Positions 1 through 7,779 of a DNA stretch of 64,000 bases are shown in pieces. The DNA lies in contig ONCG01000010.1 of the NCBI GenBank assembly GCA_900316285.1, positions 36,159 through 100,158 on the forward strand, read 5' to 3'. How positions within the stretch are numbered: the first letter of the stretch is position 1; every line of letters begins with the position of its first letter. The translations under genes were made by a program, and so were the position numbers. The notes beneath the pieces are model-generated. The model saw nothing but the letters and a program-made list of their open reading frames with translations. It did no database searches and was not told the origin of the DNA. This DNA is from an uncultured Prevotellaceae bacterium (GTDB lineage: Bacteria; Bacteroidota; Bacteroidia; Bacteroidales; Bacteroidaceae).

Positions 1-1
1 G

Positions 2-229
2 GGTCAGAAGCCCACGGAGTTCATTCGCACCATCCGTCTCAGACGTGCCACCGACCTGTTGCAACAAGGACACATGACCGTCACCGAGGTGAGCTACGCC
101 ACGGGCTTCTCCTCCGTGAGCTATTTCAGTCGCTGCTTCCGAACAATGTTTGGCGTGCCGCCCACGCAGTTTGGCAAGACCACCACGGCCGACGACTTGT
201 CGCCCAGCGAGATGCCTAATGCCGACTGA
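2..229 (+). CDS. C-terminal fragment of an AraC-type (probably HTCS) regulator
   Basis: Open frame entering from the left edge and ending at TGA 227-229; 75 residues are visible. It contains the second helix-turn-helix half of an AraC domain: FIRTIRLRRATDLL, then VTEVSYATGFSSVSYFSRCF and GVPPTQF, the usual ending of AraC proteins and of Bacteroidetes hybrid two-component systems. About 20 extra residues follow the usual end. Its last 109 bp overlap the 3' end of the GH53 gene on the other strand. Because such regulators normally sit beside the enzymes they control, a link to galactan degradation is inferred. Whether the missing N-terminus carries sensor and kinase domains cannot be seen. Confidence 0.85.
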   Translation, partial: GQKPTEFIRTIRLRRATDLLQQGHMTVTEVSYATGFSSVSYFSRCFRTMFGVPPTQFGKTTTADDLSPSEMPNAD

Positions 230-1992
230 GTGGTGACACCGAGCAGCACTCCGGAAAGACTATACACCTCAATCCTCTCCTCTTTTTCTTCACAGGCTGG
301 CGAAATGCCGGTCAAATCAGTCTGCGAGGGCACCGTCTGGCCTTCGAGGGGGAAGATGCGCAGGGAGGCGATGTCGGGCAGTCCTGTGCTGCCGGTAGCA
401 ACGAGTTGCAGCGTGTATTGACCTGCCTGCGCAGTCTCGATGTCGTGTGTCTGGTAGGCGTCATTGTTTTTAGAGAAATAGACTCGGCTGATGCTGTCGC
501 CGTCGAGTAGTACATCGGTGCCACGAAACGACGGACTGCTATACTTGAACACCAGACGGTATTTGCCTGCCTCGCTGAAGGCCATGCCCCAACTGGCTGT
601 GCCGCCCTTCTGGCTGGCGTCTTCAACAACGGCATCGCCGAACAGCGCCGATTCGCCGACGAAGAACGTCACGGTGTCGGTGGGCTGCGTGAAATTCGAG
701 GTGTCGGTGGCCTTCGCCCAGGCGGTGTGAACGCCAATGGGAGCATCGGCCAGCGTGAACGAGGCAACGGTCGTCGTGGGCACGTCGGCAAGGCACTCGG
801 GCTGATAGGTTCCTACCTTCTTCTTATCGAAATGAAACTCCACCGACTGGATGCGTGCCTTGCGCCGATGCTGAACCTTTGCCTGCAGCTCCACACTGCC
901 GGCGTCGACGGTCTGCTCGGCCGTTGGCGACTGCATGGAAGCCTTCATCAGCCACGCCACCTCCGTGTGCTTCACACCAAGGAAGGCATCCATCATCACC
1001 GTCGGTCGGCTGGTGCTCTCGTCCCACGCTCCCATGTCGTAGCCGCCCATCGACTCCGGTTCCCAATAGAAGCAGCCCAGGTCGCCATTCTTAATCATAC
1101 GGTCCATCACGCCCACCAGATACTGGTTGCCCGCGACGGCCTCAGAAGGATAGTGACCCGTCTCCACAATCATGCAAGGCTTGCCGTAGCGACTCTTCAG
1201 GTCGTTGATGTTGGCCATCACCTTTGTAATCATCGTCGGACCGTCGAGGTGCGACCAGCGCGGATAGGCCGACAGGCCGATGATGTCCCACTTCGCACCA
1301 TTCTTCTTCAGTCCGTCGAAGATGCTACGATAGAGCGAGTTGTCGTGGCCGTCGGGCAAGTGTACGATGACCTGCATCGTGGAGTCCACCGCCTTCACGG
1401 CATTATAGCCGCTGAGCACGAACTTTGCGAACGCCACCGAGCCGCCTTTGTTGGTCTGGCCGACGGGGTAGAGCATGCCGCGCTTCGTCTCGTTGCCCAC
1501 CTGCACCCATTTCGGCACCACGCCTGCCGCCTTGATGGCCGACAGCACGTCGTAGGTGTGGTCGTAGATGTTCTGTGCCAACGCCTCCACGCTGTGGTCG
1601 GTCCACGCCGAGGGGATGGTCTGGCTGCCTGGGTCGGCCCATGTGTCGCTGTAGTGGAAGTCGATCATCACGCCCATGCCCTTAGCCTTTGCGCGTCGGC
1701 ACATCGACACCACCTCCTGCTTGCTGCTGGCACCGCTGTTCACCGTCCACACGCGCAGGCGGATGTTGTTGATGCCTTGCTCCTTCAGAATCTGCAGAAT
1801 GTCCTTTTGCTTCCCGTTCTTGTCGAGCCACTTTGTGCCCCAGCTTTCCATTTGTGGCACAAAGCTCACGTCGGCACCGAAGGCAAAGTCCTCATGTTCC
1901 GAGCGGTTGAAAAGCGTGTCGGTTACCGTGATGGCCTGGGCTCCTATCGTAGCCCAAGCCATCAATAAGATTAGTAGTAGGTTTCGTTTCAT
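121..1992 (-). CDS. GH53 arabinogalactan endo-beta-1,4-galactanase, secreted
   Basis: Cleaves beta-1,4-galactan (pectic arabinogalactan I) if typical of GH53. The start MKRNLLLILLMAWATIGAQA (ATG 1992-1990) gives a clean signal peptide; an upstream in-frame ATG at 2082 is rejected because it lies before the -7 box. The family signature GADVSFVPQMESWG follows at about residue 39. The acid/base Glu is in WVQVGNE (about E168) and the nucleophile Glu in CMIVETGHYPS (about E277). The GH53 barrel ends near residue 355; then come an Ig-like stretch and a beta-sandwich (about 450-570) that could bind carbohydrate. The tail has the IEVYSLSGVLLG pattern of Bacteroidetes C-terminal secretion/anchoring regions. 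The last 36 codons overlap the coding end of the convergent regulator, so the tail may be a read-through extension. Confidence 0.9.
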   Translation of the reverse strand: MKRNLLLILLMAWATIGAQAITVTDTLFNRSEHEDFAFGADVSFVPQMESWGTKWLDKNGKQKDILQILKEQGINNIRLRVWTVNSGASSKQEVVSMCRRAKAKGMGVMIDFHYSDTWADPGSQTIPSAWTDHSVEALAQNIYDHTYDVLSAIKAAGVVPKWVQVGNETKRGMLYPVGQTNKGGSVAFAKFVLSGYNAVKAVDSTMQVIVHLPDGHDNSLYRSIFDGLKKNGAKWDIIGLSAYPRWSHLDGPTMITKVMANINDLKSRYGKPCMIVETGHYPSEAVAGNQYLVGVMDRMIKNGDLGCFYWEPESMGGYDMGAWDESTSRPTVMMDAFLGVKHTEVAWLMKASMQSPTAEQTVDAGSVELQAKVQHRRKARIQSVEFHFDKKKVGTYQPECLADVPTTTVASFTLADAPIGVHTAWAKATDTSNFTQPTDTVTFFVGESALFGDAVVEDASQKGGTASWGMAFSEAGKYRLVFKYSSPSFRGTDVLLDGDSISRVYFSKNNDAYQTHDIETAQAGQYTLQLVATGSTGLPDIASLRIFPLEGQTVPSQTDLTGISPACEEKEERIEVYSLSGVLLGVTTQSALGISLGDKSSAVVVLPNCVGGTPNIVRKQRLK

Positions 1993-2047
1993 TGTAAAGT
2001 ATGATTGTTGCAATTGTGTTGTTACAAAAGTTGCAAAAAAACTGCTG

Positions 2048-2055
2048 CAAAGGTA
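2048..2055 (-). promoter_or_regulatory. -7 box of the GH53 gene
   Basis: TACCTTTG read on the minus strand, about 56 bp before the ATG at 1992. No good TTTG is seen 19-20 bp upstream, so the -33 half is weak. Confidence 0.5.
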
Positions 2056-2295
2056 CGCTTTTCCTTTGCAACAGCCTTTCACAATTGTAACAAACGGATT
2101 AAATCATGTAACAAAACAGCGCGCACCCCTCAAAAGAGGTATCATATAGAGTGGTAAGTAATTCCAGCCTCCATCTTATAGTCAGCGGCATGCAGCACAG
2201 TCGGGGTGGTCATCAAAGTGCTACCTCACCGTGTCTTTTCTCCTTCCAGTCAAGGAGTTGTTGATATATTTTCCTTTTCAGAACGATGTCGTTTG

Positions 2296-2380
2296 CACCT
2301 TTTTGAGATTTTTCGCTTGCCATATTTACACCTTTTTGAGATTTTTGACGGTTCAATTATACACCTTTTTGAGTTTTTTT
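2296..2380. repeat. Three-copy tandem repeat, 33-bp period
   Basis: The core CACCTTTTTGAGATTTTT occurs at 2296, 2329 and 2362, exactly 33 bp apart, with unrelated 15-bp sequence between copies. The third copy differs slightly. Either strand can be read as an 11-residue peptide repeat (LHLFEIF on plus), but no convincing gene surrounds it. Confidence 0.85.
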
Positions 2381-2465
2381 GCAAGTTTTTCAGTATAAAA
2401 ATAGCGACATCGGTTGTTTTTTCCCTGATTTTCCTTTTCCTGCCCGCTGTTGCGGGCATGGTGGT

Positions 2466-2553
2466 TTAAGGTATGGAGCTATGCTCCGTAGGATAAGGAG
2501 ACGTGCTCTGTATGATATAGAGACGTGCTCTGTAGGATATGGAGACGTGCTTT
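2466..2553. repeat. Four-copy tandem repeat, 22-bp period
   Basis: Units begin at 2466 (degenerate), 2488, 2510 and 2532 and share the core GGAGACGTGCTCT preceded by GTAGGATA. The period is exactly 22 bp, so it is not codon-phased. Confidence 0.85.
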
Positions 2554-2565
2554 GTTTGCACAGGA

Positions 2566-2660
2566 GGCCCCCCATTCAGCCCCCGAGGGGGCTACTAATG
2601 CCCCGTCTGCTGATAACAATGCTATAGTGTCCCCCTCGGGGGACGACAGGGGGGCTATAA
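2566..2660. repeat. Palindromic GC-rich element with two 16-bp perfect palindromes
   Basis: AGCCCCCGAGGGGGCT at 2578-2593 and GTCCCCCTCGGGGGAC at 2629-2644 are perfect palindromes. They are flanked by complementary C-runs (about 2567) and G-runs (about 2650), giving an overall inverted symmetry. Confidence 0.8.
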
Positions 2661-2720
2661 GTCAAAGAACGCGGTTGTATGTGGTTGTGAAGAATAGAGA
2701 GAAGAGGGTGACGGGTGACG

Positions 2721-2789
2721 GGCGGCAGGGAGATCGATGTGAGGCAACTGGAGGGCGGCGGCAGGGAGATCGATGTGAGGCAACTGGAG
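2721..2789. repeat. Tandem duplication, 36-bp period
   Basis: A 33-bp segment beginning GGCGGCAGGGAGATCGATG at 2721 is repeated identically at 2757. Confidence 0.9.
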
Positions 2790-2844
2790 CGTTATGGGTG
2801 GCGAAAGTGTGGGAGTGGATGTGTGCTTCCAGTGGTTTCTGGCT

Positions 2845-2897
2845 TCTTTACACGCTGCGGAGCAGCTTTACACCTTACCCGTGCGAAGCACTTTACA
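2845..2897. repeat. CTTTACAC direct repeats with hairpin cores
   Basis: CTTTACAC occurs at 2845, 2865 and 2890. The intervening sequence can form small hairpins (GCTGCGGAGCAGC, GTGCGAAGCAC). On the opposite strand this resembles the GTAAGGC hairpin units at 3301-3420. Confidence 0.6.
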
Positions 2898-3088
2898 CAC
2901 CGAAGGTTCTGAGTGCAAAGTTACGAAAAAACCTTGAAACTTCCAAATTGTAAGTAGGGAAAACTGCACTTTCGGGGACAAAAACTGCACTTTCGGGTCC
3001 TTTTGATGTTTTCTTGGAGAATGTAGAAGTGCAAAGGTGTTTCAGGTGATTTACAACCCCATGTAAACTACCATTTTAATCCCATTCT

Positions 3089-3280
3089 GATTACAGATTA
3101 CAGATTACAGTTTATTTATGAGCCCATCATCTGGGGGGTGGAACTTGAAAAACATCAAAATATGTAAGTAAAAATATTTACTATTATATATATAATATAT
3201 ATATTATATATAAATAGTAACCTTCTTTTTCACCCTCTTTTACCCCTCCCCTACAAAACTGTAATCTGTAATCTGTAATC
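3089..3280. repeat. 25-bp perfect inverted repeat around an AT-rich palindromic core
   Basis: Arms at 3089-3113 and 3256-3280 are perfect reverse complements built of the unit GATTACA. The 142-bp interior contains a long TATATA palindrome near 3180-3225. Could be a small non-autonomous element; no target-site duplication was recognised. Confidence 0.75.
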
Positions 3281-3300
3281 GGAGAAGGGTGAAATGAGGG

Positions 3301-3420
3301 GTAAAGCCTGCGGCGTTTAAGGCCCTTCGGGCGTGAAAGGTGCTGTGCACGGGTAAAGCCTGCGGCGTGTAAGGCGCTACGCACTGGTAAGGCCCTCCGG
3401 GCGTGTAAGGTGAGCTGATG
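3301..3420. repeat. Array of about seven 16-18 bp hairpin units
   Basis: Units starting at 3301, 3317, 3335, 3353, 3369, 3387 and 3405 follow the pattern GTAAGGC-CNTNCGG-GCGT, with self-complementary cores such as GCCCTTCGGGC and GCCCTCCGGGC. Spacing is 16 or 18 bp. Confidence 0.75.
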
Positions 3421-3646
3421 GGGCGTCGCGTTTTACGACCCCCTTCTTACATGGGTGTTAGTGAAAACTGCGTACACAAAATTGGAAATGGAACTACTCC
3501 TCAGGGGGTGATGCGCGATGCATGTGGACGAGGATGATCAGCGCTGAACGGATTCATTAGCGCCAACGATTGAGTCGTGTGAAACGCCCTGTAGCAAAGG
3601 AAAGTGAAGGTTTGTGGAAAATAAAGTTAAGGTTTTTGCCAAATTA

Positions 3647-3678
3647 TTTGCATATATTAAAATTTTTTCGTAACTTTA
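3647..3678 (+). promoter_or_regulatory. Promoter of the 1278-aa protein gene
   Basis: TTTG (3647-3650) and TAACTTTA (3671-3678) separated by 20 bp fit the Bacteroidetes -33/-7 pattern; transcription would start about 35 bp before the ATG. Confidence 0.65.
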
Positions 3679-3720
3679 CACCGTAAAATTAAGTACTAAT
3701 CTTTTAAACACTAAAAAAAT

Positions 3721-6700
3721 ATGAAAACTATAGGAAATATGCGGAAATTATTCCTGCTGCTCGCCCTCATCGTGGCGGGAGTGCAGAGCGCCTCGGCTGA
3801 CATTTATAAATACGAAAGAGACACTGTTATAATGAATGGTGTGTATTATGAAACAAATTTTCTAGTTTATAATTATTCTCTTTCGGGTAGTAATAATTTT
3901 TACGATGCATCTATTATACACTTACTAACCGCAGGCACCTCATTAAGTGTACCATCAGAAATAACGATAGATAATAAAGCTTACAAAGTTAGATATGTAG
4001 GCAAACACACATACTTAAAAGGCTATCCGACAAGGTATTTTTTTGATTCCTCAGTTCCGACTAACCCTGGATGGAGATCCGAATGGAAGGATAATACAGG
4101 ATACCACTCTGGATCCAGCGGTGCTTTAGATACCGATTGGGAATATAGCGCAGTGCCAGTATATAATAGTAATAGTGGGCTCAAGAATCTGACTTTTCAA
4201 GGTGGTATTGAGATTTATGGACCGTTTACGTCAAACTCGCTTGAAACGCTCAACTTTCAGGGTGATGCCACCATTAAAGGCGATATGCTAGTGGTGGGTC
4301 TGAGGAATCTTAACCTTAAGGGTGCATTGGACATCAGCGGAACCCTAACAAGCGATCGCCTTACGGAGATTCATTTCAACAAGCTTACTTGTAGTGGAAA
4401 GTTTGAGTGCAGCTCTCTTACGGATGTCTATTTTCCAGCTCTCAAAAACGAATGGGTTCTTTTTAGTGGTAATGTATTTACAGGAGTGTCATTCTCCGGC
4501 ACCCAATGGGAAGACCATTTCCCGTCATCGTTGAAGAAAAAAATCCGGGCCCACGTCTGGGATTTAACGTCCGAACAGCTGGCTAAATTAAAGAATAGTG
4601 CTATATGGTGTGACTTTAAGGAAATCGTCAATCACAAGAGCAACGTCAACTACACGATTACTTCCGACGGCAATGCCAGGATTAACTTTGTAGAGCTTAA
4701 GGGCAATGCCAGTTATGTATCTGCAACAGGCATATCGCAGATTGCCTCTGCCTCTAGTGGCTCTAAATCAGGCACTGTGAAGAGTGGTGGCAACTACGCC
4801 GTAGAGATAAGAGACGTGGATTTCGACACCAAGAATGTACAATTGTTGCGCAATGGCTCTGTGGCGACCCTTGAACCTTACGAGGACCAGGGTCAGCCGT
4901 TAAGGTACCACGAAGACCTGGACCTGCAGCAGAATGTCAGCTACGAAGTCTCCGTCAGCGACAAGGTCTGCACAGTTAGCTTCGCCCAGACGGGCTACAC
5001 GGGACGTATCATGTATCAGAAGACTTGGAACGGCACGACTTCTACGGGTGTTGTCACCAGCATGTCGCCAACGGTGGTCTGTGCACAAGGCAGCCAGCTG
5101 AAGCTCACCATCCCCTATGACCAGTACACGCCGAACGTACTTCGTCTGAATGGAAGCACGGTGTCGATGACGAAGGCTAACGGCGAAGCCACAGCCACCA
5201 TCACCGTGCCGGCGGCAGCGACGGCCGAGGTGGATCTCACCTGGCAGGCACCGCAGCAGACCTTCGAATCCCACCAGCCGCAGATTATGATTATGCGCTC
5301 GGGCGAAGGACAAGTGGTGTTCAAAGGTGCAATCTGTCTTCCTTCGGATGAGTGGTCCCAGTATCTCGACGATTATGAACAAAGCGGTTTGCTATTATCC
5401 GGCCGTGATGGTTACGAAACATGGGTGATGACTGGCAATGGACCCGTTAGTTGTACCCAGACCGTCACCAATGTGACTGCACCCTGCGTGGATCCTCGCG
5501 GGGAGGACTCCTTAGATGAAGGTAGTTGGGGATTCATCATTGAGATGACGCCTGTTGCGGGACAGAAACTGAAAACCCTCTTGTTAGGACGCATAAGTGA
5601 AGATGAATTGTCTTGGGAAGAAATGGTTTCCGGTGACTATTCGAATGGATCCTATGTCACATACGACGCCTCTACCAACACCTATACATTCGATATCCGT
5701 GGCGACTACATGAATTTCGGTGTTGGCGACTATGTTGTCAACATCGCCATGGGCCCGGAGGAGACTGCCGTAGAGACGGGCAAGACGCTCAACTTCGTTC
5801 GTCAGGGCGGACGCGGAGATTCGTTCATCGAATGGTACGACGAATCTGGTCGCGACTTCTACTTCGAAGAGGGAAGCACCAGCAAGACAATCCCCAATGA
5901 AGAGTTGCAGGACGACGACCTGAAGATGTACATTGACATAGAGGAGGGCGAGGTGCTTCATGTGTATAAGAACGGCGCCGACATCACCAGCCAGTTCCAG
6001 TTGAACGGTCAGAGCACAACGCAGTATTGGGCACCGCTTGAAGAGGAATCGGCCACCTACACCCTGCTCATCGACGACGCACCCGATGCCAACCCGACGT
6101 GGAGCATCCACAACGAGACGGAGGGCGATGTGATAGTGGAGCGTACTTTGAAAGATGGCACTACGGAGACAACCACCTTTGCGGGCAACCTCAACGACCT
6201 GGTCATCGATGACACTCAAGTCAGTAAGGTAACCCTGAAGGTGTATGCCGAGAACGCAAACGAGGCCAAGCCCGTGCGCGTGCTGGTGAACGGGCAGGAC
6301 GTAAGCTATCAGTTCAGCACAATGCCGAACGACGGCGACGGCTTCCGCCTCTGCTACGAGGTGCCAGTAAGCGAGCTGACGAACTGCAACTGGGACATCT
6401 CGTACAACACCGACCACGCCCAGACCTTCGTCGTCAAGGGTGGCACAAGAGATCTTCTTGTGGATTTTGATCGTGAAATCTTGTATGGTGGACCTGTTTT
6501 CAGTAGCTTCCGCAACGACGGTCCCGCAACTATCTACCTGCCTCCATTCAACAGTGAATACAACTCGTATATTGACATGATGGTTTATGCCAATGCAGGC
6601 GAAGGGGTAACTATCAAGCGTAATGGTGTCGACGTCACAGCACTTTTCGAAGAGAAGGCAGAGAGCGGCTATAAGTACTACGATTTGGATATCAACGATG

Positions 6701-7557
6701 CCGACTTCGAAGGCGACAACACCGTCTCGCAATTCGGCTTCGACATCCGTGATGCTGCCGTGTGGGAGATTGTGTATAAGAGCGTCGAGGAACAAATGAA
6801 GACGCTCCGCGTCAGCAACACCGACCAGATGGAGATTGTCTATGAACGCCTCTATACAAATGGCACTACCGTTCCTGAGTACTTCAAGAATTCGCAAACT
6901 GGCGAAATCGCCAAGTATGTTGAGCGTTTCTTCGACGATTCCGACCGCGAGAACACCAGGTTCATCTATCTGCATGTGCCCATCCCCGAGAGTCAGCCTA
7001 TCCGCGTGCTGTGCAATGGCGAGGATGTCACATACAGCAAGCATGATGAATGGATTAATGGAGATTGGGTCACTTATATAGCTTCTATGACTCAAGACCA
7101 GACGTGGGACATCTCTTATGACACCAGCCACAAGCAAACCTTCATCGTCAAGGGTGGACTGTATCCCGAAGTCAACTACGAATATAAGGCAGGTGATATT
7201 ACCAAGGATGTGCAGGTCGGTGGAATTACAGAGGTTTGCTTGCCTGATTATAACCCCGATTACGACAATACTTATGCTGACTTCACGATAGGTACGTTAC
7301 CGAATGAATCATTTACGGCCCTCCGCAATGGTGTTGATGTTACGGATAAGTTTATAAAGGAACTTCGGGATAACATGTGGGTTTATAGATTTGACTTTGA
7401 TAATGCTGAAGTTGCGGCTGCCCTTGGCATCGACCTCCGCGATCCCGCCGTGTGGCAGATCACCATCGGCGACACCGGTCGCTACGACTTGAACAACGAT
7501 AACAAGGTCGACATCTCCGACGTCACGAAGCTCGTGAACAAGGTGCTCAACAGATGA
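3721..7557 (+). CDS. Very large secreted repeat protein with dockerin-like C-terminus, function unknown
   Basis: 1278 residues. MRKLFLLLALIVAGVQSASA within the first 27 residues is a signal peptide. Residues about 150-300 contain LRR-like strands of the BspA kind (LTFQGG, LNFQGD, LNLKG). From about 300 on there are repeated beta-rich modules with recurring phrases: WDISYNTDHAQTFVVKGG and WDISYDTSHKQTFIVKGG, LRNGVDVT and IKRNGVDVT, and FDIRDAAVWEI and IDLRDPAVWQI. The end, DLNNDNKVDISDVTKLVNKV, is a dockerin/EF-hand-like calcium motif. The first ~1 kb of coding sequence is clearly more AT-rich than the rest. It is monocistronic with its own promoter. A surface or adhesin role is only inferred; no catalytic motif was seen. 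Confidence 0.85.
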   Translation: MKTIGNMRKLFLLLALIVAGVQSASADIYKYERDTVIMNGVYYETNFLVYNYSLSGSNNFYDASIIHLLTAGTSLSVPSEITIDNKAYKVRYVGKHTYLKGYPTRYFFDSSVPTNPGWRSEWKDNTGYHSGSSGALDTDWEYSAVPVYNSNSGLKNLTFQGGIEIYGPFTSNSLETLNFQGDATIKGDMLVVGLRNLNLKGALDISGTLTSDRLTEIHFNKLTCSGKFECSSLTDVYFPALKNEWVLFSGNVFTGVSFSGTQWEDHFPSSLKKKIRAHVWDLTSEQLAKLKNSAIWCDFKEIVNHKSNVNYTITSDGNARINFVELKGNASYVSATGISQIASASSGSKSGTVKSGGNYAVEIRDVDFDTKNVQLLRNGSVATLEPYEDQGQPLRYHEDLDLQQNVSYEVSVSDKVCTVSFAQTGYTGRIMYQKTWNGTTSTGVVTSMSPTVVCAQGSQLKLTIPYDQYTPNVLRLNGSTVSMTKANGEATATITVPAAATAEVDLTWQAPQQTFESHQPQIMIMRSGEGQVVFKGAICLPSDEWSQYLDDYEQSGLLLSGRDGYETWVMTGNGPVSCTQTVTNVTAPCVDPRGEDSLDEGSWGFIIEMTPVAGQKLKTLLLGRISEDELSWEEMVSGDYSNGSYVTYDASTNTYTFDIRGDYMNFGVGDYVVNIAMGPEETAVETGKTLNFVRQGGRGDSFIEWYDESGRDFYFEEGSTSKTIPNEELQDDDLKMYIDIEEGEVLHVYKNGADITSQFQLNGQSTTQYWAPLEEESATYTLLIDDAPDANPTWSIHNETEGDVIVERTLKDGTTETTTFAGNLNDLVIDDTQVSKVTLKVYAENANEAKPVRVLVNGQDVSYQFSTMPNDGDGFRLCYEVPVSELTNCNWDISYNTDHAQTFVVKGGTRDLLVDFDREILYGGPVFSSFRNDGPATIYLPPFNSEYNSYIDMMVYANAGEGVTIKRNGVDVTALFEEKAESGYKYYDLDINDADFEGDNTVSQFGFDIRDAAVWEIVYKSVEEQMKTLRVSNTDQMEIVYERLYTNGTTVPEYFKNSQTGEIAKYVERFFDDSDRENTRFIYLHVPIPESQPIRVLCNGEDVTYSKHDEWINGDWVTYIASMTQDQTWDISYDTSHKQTFIVKGGLYPEVNYEYKAGDITKDVQVGGITEVCLPDYNPDYDNTYADFTIGTLPNESFTALRNGVDVTDKFIKELRDNMWVYRFDFDNAEVAAALGIDLRDPAVWQITIGDTGRYDLNNDNKVDISDVTKLVNKVLNR

Positions 7558-7567
7558 CGCGAAACTG

Positions 7568-7621
7568 AGAACCCACCCCCAACCCCTCCCGAGGGGAGGG
7601 TGGTCTCAATAGCCTTAACCC
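7568..7621. repeat. Type D palindromic element, copy 1, next to a stop codon
   Basis: 54 bp starting 10 bp after the stop of the 1278-aa gene, with core CCCCTCCCGAGGGGAGGG. 51 of 54 bases match the copy at 13434-13487, which also follows a stop codon. Confidence 0.9.
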
Positions 7622-7622
7622 G

Positions 7623-7655
7623 CACTATGGGTCCCTGATTTAGGGACCCATAGTG
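7623..7655. repeat. Perfect 14-bp stem hairpin
   Basis: CACTATGGGTCCCT (7623-7636) pairs with AGGGACCCATAGTG (7642-7655) around a 5-base loop. No T-run follows, so a classic terminator is not supported, although it could protect an mRNA 3' end. Confidence 0.7.
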
Positions 7656-7779
7656 TGGCAGTGCAGGCAAAGGGTAGGAGCAGACCGCCGCGCAAGCGCG
7701 AACAAGAAGGGTCGGCCTATCGGCCTCAAAATCATTCAAAAATCTGATTCAAAATCTTTCAAAATAATTAATGGATAAT

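Larger units (their letters stand above)
2056..3644. other. Gene-free repeat field between GH53 and the 1278-aa protein gene
   Basis: About 1.6 kb with no credible gene. Short open frames here are made of the repeats themselves. The stretch holds at least seven different short repeats (33-bp, 22-bp, 36-bp and about 18-bp tandem units, two 16-bp palindromes, a 25-bp inverted repeat), listed separately. The rest is AT-rich sequence with no further recognisable feature. Confidence 0.75.

Noticed and set aside
727-1968. 413-residue plus-strand frame opposite GH53
   Set aside because: Antisense shadow of a high-GC gene; no signal, motif or promoter, and GH53 on the other strand has all catalytic motifs.
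2206-2469. Small gene encoding LHLFEIF repeats
   Set aside because: The frame is produced by the 33-bp DNA repeat; no start context, and other frames and the opposite strand are equally open.
7623-7655. Terminator for the 1278-aa gene
   Set aside because: The stem is perfect but no T-run follows on either strand; kept only as a hairpin repeat.
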